Assembly: GCF_947179165.1 (NCBI RefSeq)
Contig: NC_077238.1
Location: 60,433,257-60,497,256 of the forward strand
Origin: Solanum dulcamara
Lineage: Eukaryota; Streptophyta; Magnoliopsida; Solanales; Solanaceae
Reading direction: 5' to 3'
DNA: 64,000 bases
A program made the position numbers and the translations under genes. The notes beneath the pieces were generated by a model, which was not told the origin of the DNA, did no database searches, and saw only the letters and a program-made list of their open reading frames with translations. Numbering within the stretch: position 1 is the stretch's first letter; every line of letters begins with the position of its first letter. Of the stretch, positions 57,593 through 64,000 are shown one piece after another.

Positions 57593-59330
57593 TGATTAGA
57601 TTATTTCAAAGGGTTTAGTTCTACATATAGGTTTCATAGCTATAGTTCTTGATATATGTTAGTTTTGTGTATAATTATTCTTTCGTGGTTAGAGATATCA
57701 TATCATGAATCAAGTTTTGGCACATTGAGATAGTTAACTGAATATTAGGTGTATTGTATTAGATGAATATAATTATACTTATGTTATTTGGAGGAATTAG
57801 AATTTAACCGTAGGCTTGAAATTTGAAAATAAAATAGAATATGGGAGTTGACATACTAATTGACATCAACATTAGGAACTTGATTATAGATTTGGAAGTG
57901 TTTTTGGGTCTAGACTAGAAATATAATGATATAGGTGTTGTTAGTTTTGAAATTTTATTGTGATTATTTATTTGATTAGATTGTGGTTTATTGAATACTA
58001 TTTGAAAGGGGAAGGCTCAAGTGTTTGATTGATCGTGATTTGATTAAGGCAAGTGAACTTCTAAAACTTTATAAATATTTAGAATTTTCGAATTTCCTTA
58101 CTTATATGTGTTAGGGAGTAATGGGAATGAGGTGATGGATTATATATTCATATAAGTTGATCCTAATAACTGAATGGAGTTAATAAAAATATAATGTGTT
58201 GTTATGATCGTGATTGAAAAGTGTGAAATACTTGATGTTGACATTGATGTAAATCTTATGATATGCCTTGATAGTTCCATTGTAATTGTGAATTGCTTGA
58301 ACTTGTTATTTCTTCATTATTGTGTGAACATGCCGATTGTATTTTGTTTGTTGAACAGTGTGATGAGAAGGACATATTGTGATACCAAGGTCTTTTCCAC
58401 CAAGATTGTGTTGCCGAGGTCATTGCCGACGAGAGTGTGATGCGAGGTTAGTTCCAATGAGAGTGTGATGCAGAGGTCATTTTCAGAGAGATTGTGATGT
58501 TGAGGTCTTTTCTAGTGAGAGTGTAATGCCAAGGTCTTTTCTGGCAAGAGTGTGTTGCTGAGGTCTTTTTTGGTGAGAGTGTGATGCCGAGGTCAATGCG
58601 ACGAAAGTGTAATACCGTGTTTATTTTCAGCGAGAGTGTGATGCTGAGGTCATTAACGCTGAGTGTGACTGATGCTCATTATTAATTGTGAATGAGCATC
58701 CTTGCAGACTTATTTGTGGTGTATTGACTCTTGTGGTTGATTCATGTGATACTTGTGATTTTTTCTTATGATGAACTAACTGTGATTGTGGAACATATTT
58801 AAATTATGTATTGTGAAATCTAGGTTGGGTTGATTTTTTGTGTAGGTTGTTGTTATGGAAGTTCGGCTGGGAGGAAAGGAGTTCCTGTATTCTTTAGATT
58901 TGCTTAGTTTTATCAGTTGACTTTTTAGGTACCGTGTTGGTTGGTAATCACTCCTTTCTTCTACACTTGTGTAGGTTCTAAGCCTGGACACTGATTTGAG
59001 ATATTCATTATCCTTTTAGTCTTCGAGGTGACTTAGAAAGGTAGCTAATTATCATCTGGTGATCTCCCTTTTCCCTTTTTACTTTATGCTTTGTTCTATT
59101 TGACATATAAAGACATTTGAGACTTGTATTATCTTTCGTTTCATATTTATTATTAGTTTGTACACGTAACAATCATATTTTGGGGGTTATTTGAGATTAT
59201 CTAAGACTTTTGCTTTTGTTTATTTGACATACGTAGTATTTCACAGTATCTCCTATAATTATTGGATTTAGGATGACTTGTTCTGGTGGGATAGGACAAG
59301 TGCCATCATACTCGATTTTGGGTCGTGACA
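57593..59330 (+). repeat. E3 3' LTR
   Basis: About 1738 bases, from tgattagatt to ttgggtcgtgaca. It matches the 5' LTR throughout. Its tandem array is at about 58378-58660. E4 sequence resumes at 59331. The frame at 58204-58440 is not a gene. Confidence 0.9.
58378..58660 (+). repeat. 30-base tandem array in E3 3' LTR
   Basis: About nine units of the gtgatgccgaggtc / agtgagagt type, longer than in the 5' LTR and with individual units mutated differently. Confidence 0.82.
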
Positions 59331-59988
59331 GAAATATTCAATCTCAAGATAAAATATGACTGTATACTTATTTCATGAACATGTATGCATATGAAAATAT
59401 GAGAATGACTTAAACACGGGATTTGGGCTGAATGGATCATGGAGGAACTCAATACCTCAACTAGGCACAGAAGGAAAAAGATCAGGATATCGGGACATCA
59501 TATCGGCTTCGGATTCCCATGTAGCACCCTCAACCTCTTGGTTTCTCCATAAAACTTTAACTGAAGCTACTTCTTTGTTCCTCAACTTCTTAATTTACCA
59601 ATCTAGGATCTCAATTAGAACTTTCTAATAAGAGAGACTCTCTTTCACCTCAATGTTTTTGAACGGTACAATAGAGATAGGATCACCTATGAACTTCCTC
59701 AACAAGTATACATGAAAAAACTGATGCACCGATGCCAAATTCAAAGGCAAATCGAACTCATATGCCTCCTTGCTAATCCGCCTCAAAATCAGATATGGGC
59801 CAATATGGTGGGGACTCACCTTCCCTTTCTTACCAAAATGCATCACACCCTTCATGGGTGAGATTTTCAAGTAAATCCAATAATTAACCTCAAATTCAAG
59901 ATCTCTTCTCTTCACATTCGAATAGAATTTTTGTCTACATTGAGTTGTCTTCAATCTTTTTCTAATAAGTCTCACCTTATCCATAGCC
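59331..59988 (-). pseudogene. E4 integrase C-terminus and chromodomain
   Basis: The minus-strand frame 59984-59625 reads MDKVRLIRKRLKTTQCRQKF, RRDLEFEVNYWIYLKISPMKG, FGKKGKVSPHHIGPYLILRR, VHQFFHVYLLRKFIGDP and IEVKESLSY, then a stop. The chromodomain follows at about 59460-59630: LIEILDW, a stop, then KLRNKEVASVKVLWRNQEVE, GATWESEADM and RYPDLF. This closely resembles E1 at 5929-6560. The N-terminal side is cut by the CACTA end at 59989. The tail joins the E4 LTR at 40120 once E3 is removed. Confidence 0.88.
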
Positions 59989-60400
59989 CACTACTAGAAA
60001 ATAGGCCTATGACAACACTTCAAATACCATTGCAATAGGTTGTAAAATTGTTGCAATAGACCTATTATGATCTATTGCAATGATTTAGGGAACCGCTACA
60101 CCTGTTCGCATTACAATAGATCTATTGCAATGGTTTTTTGTTACGGTTGTAAAAAAGTTGCTATACACCGGCTTGTTGTTGCCTTTTCTATGGAAACAGT
60201 TAATTGTTTCTACAGGCATGGTCCAAAATCGTTGCAATATCATTTTTATGGAATAAATTTATAAGCTATTGCGGAATTTTTATTCTATAACAACGATTAA
60301 TAAAGGAGCTTTAGCAACTGTTATATGGAGCTATAACAACACCTAATGAAGGAGCTATTGCAACAATTATTTGAATAATTTATTTATAATAATTAATATA
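59989..60400 (+). mobile_element. CACTA-type DNA transposon end
   Basis: Begins cactactagaaaataggcc, the terminal inverted repeat signature of plant CACTA (EnSpm) elements. It follows immediately on E4 integrase. The next 300 bases have dispersed subterminal motifs in both directions (ttgcaatag, ttgcaatgg, gcaacaat), as is usual for binding of the transposase. I find no matching inverted end downstream, so the right border is lost or beyond recognition. Confidence 0.72.
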
Positions 60401-62054
60401 ATACACTAAAGTTTATATGAATTGCGAAAGGAAATTACTCATCAAGAAAATCATAATCCAACTCTTCTAATTTATATTAATCATGTATAAAACATATTAT
60501 ACAAGAGAGTAGTTACACATAAATTGACAATTTGTCAAAAAAAGTTTTCAAGAACATGTGAAGGCCTAACACGAAAAACCAATACAAAGTGTATGGTCTT
60601 GACTGCTTTCATCTATGACATAGTTGCTTCAGCCTCCAAAAATAGAGGAAATAGCTTAAACATCTCCTACTATAATTTACATCAGGCAGATTTAAAGATT
60701 TACTGCTCCTAAACTATTATTATTCAAACATGACACATTCTTGAGCATGGTGCATAAATAAATGTGATATTCTGAATGCAAATATTTTAAGATGTCATAT
60801 GTAGCCATAACAACAACCTTTCTGAGAATAAAAATGAAGACTAAAATAGGAAATTAACCATTTATAAATTGGGATAACAATAGTAGCAGGAACATAAAAA
60901 TTGTTAAAGAACATGAATCAGGGTTCAAATCACAAGAGACTAATGTAGGAATATAAAAAGATGGATGATTGTTTTGAGGCAGAGATAGAAAAGTTGGTAT
61001 AAGGATCTAACAAGTGGATAAAGCCAACAAGATCATATCAATAATCATAAATTTTGTAAGCATAAAGAAACATCAGAGGATTACACTATAGAGGCACACA
61101 TATAACCACATAAGATTTCTTTGTTCTCCTTTTACCGTATAGAATGATAATATTTCACATAACTCTTTTTTACTTCACATAAATGCAGTAACCACATGAC
61201 TCAATTTTATTTCACATAACCTAAATAAAATTTCTACTTCGTTATCCCCTCCCCCATTATATCTTCCTAGTTCCTCCACCACTTCCCCCACCCCCAAACC
61301 CTCATTTCTCAACCAGCCATAATGCCTCTATGTAGTGACTAAATCAGCTATCATTAATTCATAGTATTTCAATGTGTCATAAATATACTTTTTAACTATA
61401 ATAGAATTCAAAAGAGAATTTTTTTCCTTAAAAGTAGTTAAAAAAAGTGTGCAGAACTACTTTACATTCTGTTGTGAATTTTGCATACTATAAAACTGTT
61501 GTGCATTAGAAACAATTAGGATTTAACATGATCGATGATGTTAATACATCTTAAAATATAACATTAGTAAGAAGTTCCAAATCAATCTTGAAATTTTATC
61601 TTTCACAATTTCAAATAAACTTGAACAACATGTGGCTACGCAACGAATGTAGTCTTTTGTACCTACTGTTGATATTAATACCAAACATATTGTTTTGTTT
61701 TATTTTTTACTTTGAACATACTATAAATATTGTCCCTTTTTTGTTGTCCGAAAGCCGTCACAGAAATTTATATTTTCAGATAGCTTACTATCCCGAATCC
61801 CTTTCCAAAAAACACAAAAAGAAACACTACAAATGGAGTTTCTTGTGAAAAAACAAAAGGAACCTCAATTAGAAAGTAAATAGATCTAACATTTCAAATC
61901 GCAGAGAAGAAAAAACATTAATTCAGAAATAGCAGAAAGATATCACATAAAATAAAAAACTACAGCAGTAAGGGAATCATAATAACCAGTCATTAGAGAA
62001 GTTTCTGATCAACTAGTAACACAATAGAGCAATTAGCTTGAATTGGGGGAATTT
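60401..62054. other. AT-rich sequence right of the CACTA end, unassigned
   Basis: No transposase or other protein motif is visible. A CT-rich run at about 61245-61300 is the only compositional feature. It may be the inside of a non-autonomous CACTA element, ending where the gypsy LTR begins at about 62055. Confidence 0.35.
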
Positions 62055-64000
62055 TGTTGCATGATCGATTCGTGTTGTTTTCCAAATCCGGACTGTGTTT
62101 CAATTTGATTTTTCATCTTGGGGTGCTATTTTGGACTAGTTTTTTGGGTCAATTTTCAAATTTCTGATACAGGTACCATATTTTCCATTTTAGAATCAAA
62201 AATTGATCCGTCTTCGAATTCGATAGTTTTAGTGTCATACCGACTGTATTAATAATTTGATTCTATTGTTGATAGCGTGGCAGCGTTCAGAGGCTGTTCA
62301 AAAGAGAAAGGATCCGATTGACTTAGTTGGAGCCCGCGTGATTGGCCTACAGGTAGGCTACGATTTTCTTCACTTTAGACTAAGCATGTTTAGGCACTTG
62401 TATACTGAATTGTATGATTTTGGAGTGGTTTGGGCATCGAGCATGCTAAATCACTAGAATTCATGTCCTAGGTATTATTTTGGGAAACATTTTGAACGGA
62501 TAAAGCACGACTCCTATTATTATTGTTTACCCCTACCTTGTGATGTGTGATGCGCCTTTGGTTTATATATGTTGAAAGCATGTTTGGCCTTAGTCTAGGC
62601 TTAGACTAGTGTTTCCTTATACTTGCGCGATTTTAGTGTCGTTGGTCCTTAGAACTTCTCCGACATCATTTTGGATTACTTAGCTCCCTGTAGACTGATG
62701 TAGCAGACTTAAGTCTGATAGTCTGAGCTTTAGCTAGGCAGTAACACATCTTTGGGACTTTACCTCCATAATGCCCTATTCTTCCACCAGTCTTGTATCG
62801 CTTGGTTCTTGATTCTGGAAGTCATTCGACTATTCTGATTAGATGTGGTTTAGGCTGGAGTGATTAATTGATGGCGCTCAGTTTAGGGGTACTCCTCGTG
62901 ATGTTCAGTTGACCGCTGATCCTAATTCAGACCAACTTGCCTCTGTTTCTTGTTCAAGTTCCTAATTCACTCCATTTGGCAGGGTTTAAGCCCCTGCCTT
63001 TATGTTATTACCTCGGTTCAAGTCCAACACTCCTCACTTAGCCATGGTTTGAGCCTACTTCCTTTATATAGCCTTGGTTCAAGTCTTGCTCTCCTTACTT
63101 GCTTTGGTTCGACCCCTTAGATACTATTACCAGGTTCAAGTTTGTGGTATCTTTTACATGTGGATTAAAACCACGATTATCTATAACCCGGTTCAAGTTT
63201 ATGGTCTAGCTTACACAAGGTTCAAATCCATGATTATCTATCACTGGTTCAAGTCTGTGGTCTAGCTTACACGTGGTTTAAATCCATGATTATCTATCAC
63301 CCGATTCAAGTCTGTGGTGTCTCTATTATACGTGGTTCAAATCAATGCTTACCTATCAGTAGTGTTCAAGTCACTGGGTTTCTTTCAAATATCAATGTGA
63401 GTTCTTGATTCCCTGATGACTCTTCAATTCAAGTCCTTGTCTGTTCTCGGCTTTAGGTTAAAGTTTCAAGGATTTAGGATGGTTCGATTCAAGTTTTGGA
63501 AATTGGTGGTATTATCAGAACTCTATTGGCTCTATTTATTTTACTTCAGCTATTATTTCTCCTGTCAGGCTTATGGGAGTCCATCAGATTGTTACCTTAG
63601 ACTTGTGCACAAGAGTACCCATCGGGTTTATGGGAGCCCAATGAATTTAGCTAGATTCTTTCTCTTTGTGTGTTCTCTATGCTTGTGTACATACCTACAT
63701 TTACTTCTTTTCCTGCCTTTGGTTGTGATTACCTTCTCGTATTTCAGTTCACTTTTGCTTATGTTTCTCAGTCATCCTATGATGCCTACTGGGTACCTGT
63801 TATTTTTGTACTCATACTACACTCTGCATCTATTTTCGTGATGTAAGTCCAAGTACTAGATATCGGTGTTAATTCGAGCTAACAATTGTCCTGATCGGAG
63901 GCAAGGGTGAGCACATAGCGTTCAGGATTTTACCCGTCTCCCTCTGTGTATGTGTTTTACTTTTTGAGACATTCCTATTTCTATTGTCCACTTTTGGGAC
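62055..64000 (+). repeat. E5-family LTR, second locus, running off the window
   Basis: It parallels 37330-38230 and, after its tandem array, 33070-33560. Shared blocks include 'ccctgtagactgatgtagcagac', 'ggctggagtg.tta' and 'gatgcctact.ggtacctg'. Donor-like CCTACAG|GTAGGC is at 62353. The acceptor site reads gatgtaa in place of gatgcag near 63846, so that site is lost. The frame at 63416-63841 is not a gene. Confidence 0.72.
62985..63430 (+). repeat. Degenerate tandem array based on ggttcaagt
   Basis: About ten units of 35-60 bases, each with (t/g)ggttcaagtc or ggtttaaatcc and a short variable tail. It sits where the E5 3' LTR has its gccttggttagagtcc array. Confidence 0.75.

Larger units (their letters stand above)
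40236..59330 (+). mobile_element. E3: Ty3/gypsy element, plus strand, split by A1
   Basis: LTRs at 40236-41908 and 57593-59330, a primer site, then gag, protease, RT, RNase H and integrase in order. Integrase stops at 46333 and resumes at 57055. The 10.7 kb between is the Athila-like A1. E3 itself sits in the 3' tail of E4. The flanking pentamers are not identical: gatat before and gaaat after is the nearest match. Without A1 the element would be about 8.4 kb. Frames are heavily broken. Confidence 0.85.

Noticed and set aside
61245..61310. CT-rich run as a plant gene promoter or leader
   Set aside because: No open frame with coding character follows on either strand, and it lies within AT-rich transposon-like sequence.
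63416..63841. 141-codon frame at the right edge as a membrane protein
   Set aside because: It lies wholly in the E5-family LTR and its counterpart at 33070-33360 is not open.

Overview
This window looks like nuclear DNA from a flowering plant, most likely a nightshade (Solanaceae), from gene-poor, repeat-rich chromatin such as pericentromeric DNA. I see no host gene, rRNA, tRNA gene or CRISPR array. Nearly everything is LTR retrotransposon, mostly broken and nested. The nightshade assignment rests on a short interspersed repeat at 24641-24735 that I recognise as common in that family, and on the general style of the chromovirus LTRs. It is an inference.

Left block (1-23577). A Ty1/copia element (C1) lies on the minus strand: 5' LTR 23577 to 22645 plus 14428 to 14331, primer site, gag 14274-13962, pol 2455-805. 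A partial Ty3/gypsy LTR (LTR-c, 2456-3371 plus 13308-13961) interrupts it. A complete chromovirus E1 (3372-13302, minus strand, LTRs of about 2.4 kb, target duplication aaaac) interrupts LTR-c. A second complete element, E2 (14429-22639, plus strand, LTRs of about 3.25 kb, target duplication aaagt), sits in the copia LTR. E2 has no gag or pol in its 1.7 kb interior. It shares LTR, leader and pre-polypurine sequence with E1, so it looks like a non-autonomous partner of the E1 family.

Middle (23578-38441). About 1.9 kb of sequence with no recognised coding content holds the short interspersed repeat. Then comes a worn plus-strand gypsy element E5 (LTR pieces 25446-26005 and 33022-33766, pol 34471-36100, LTR 36199-38441). 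Its 5' LTR is interrupted by a minus-strand gypsy E6 (26006-33021) that carries gag, protease, RT and RNase H, followed by two LTR bodies in tandem.

Right block (38442-64000). A minus-strand chromovirus E4 (LTR 38442-40120; integrase end 59331-59988) is split by a plus-strand gypsy E3 (LTRs 40236-41908 and 57593-59330). E3 is split within its integrase by an Athila-like element A1 (46334-57054). A1 carries a third open reading frame behind pol that resembles the 'putative plant transposon protein' domain. A CACTA-type transposon end (59989 onward) cuts E4 integrase. The window closes in another LTR of the E5 family.

The most interesting pattern is shared by the different gypsy LTRs. Each has a splice-donor-like AAG|GTATGT or AAG|GTAAGT. 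Where a TATA box is clear this lies about 190-200 bases downstream of it. Each also has an acceptor-like TG(C/T)AG or TATAG about 360-475 bases before the LTR end. In several a branch-point-like TACTRAC sits about 32-35 bases before the acceptor. This predicts an intron of about 0.7-2 kb lying wholly inside the LTR, so spliced mRNA and unspliced genomic RNA could be distinguished.
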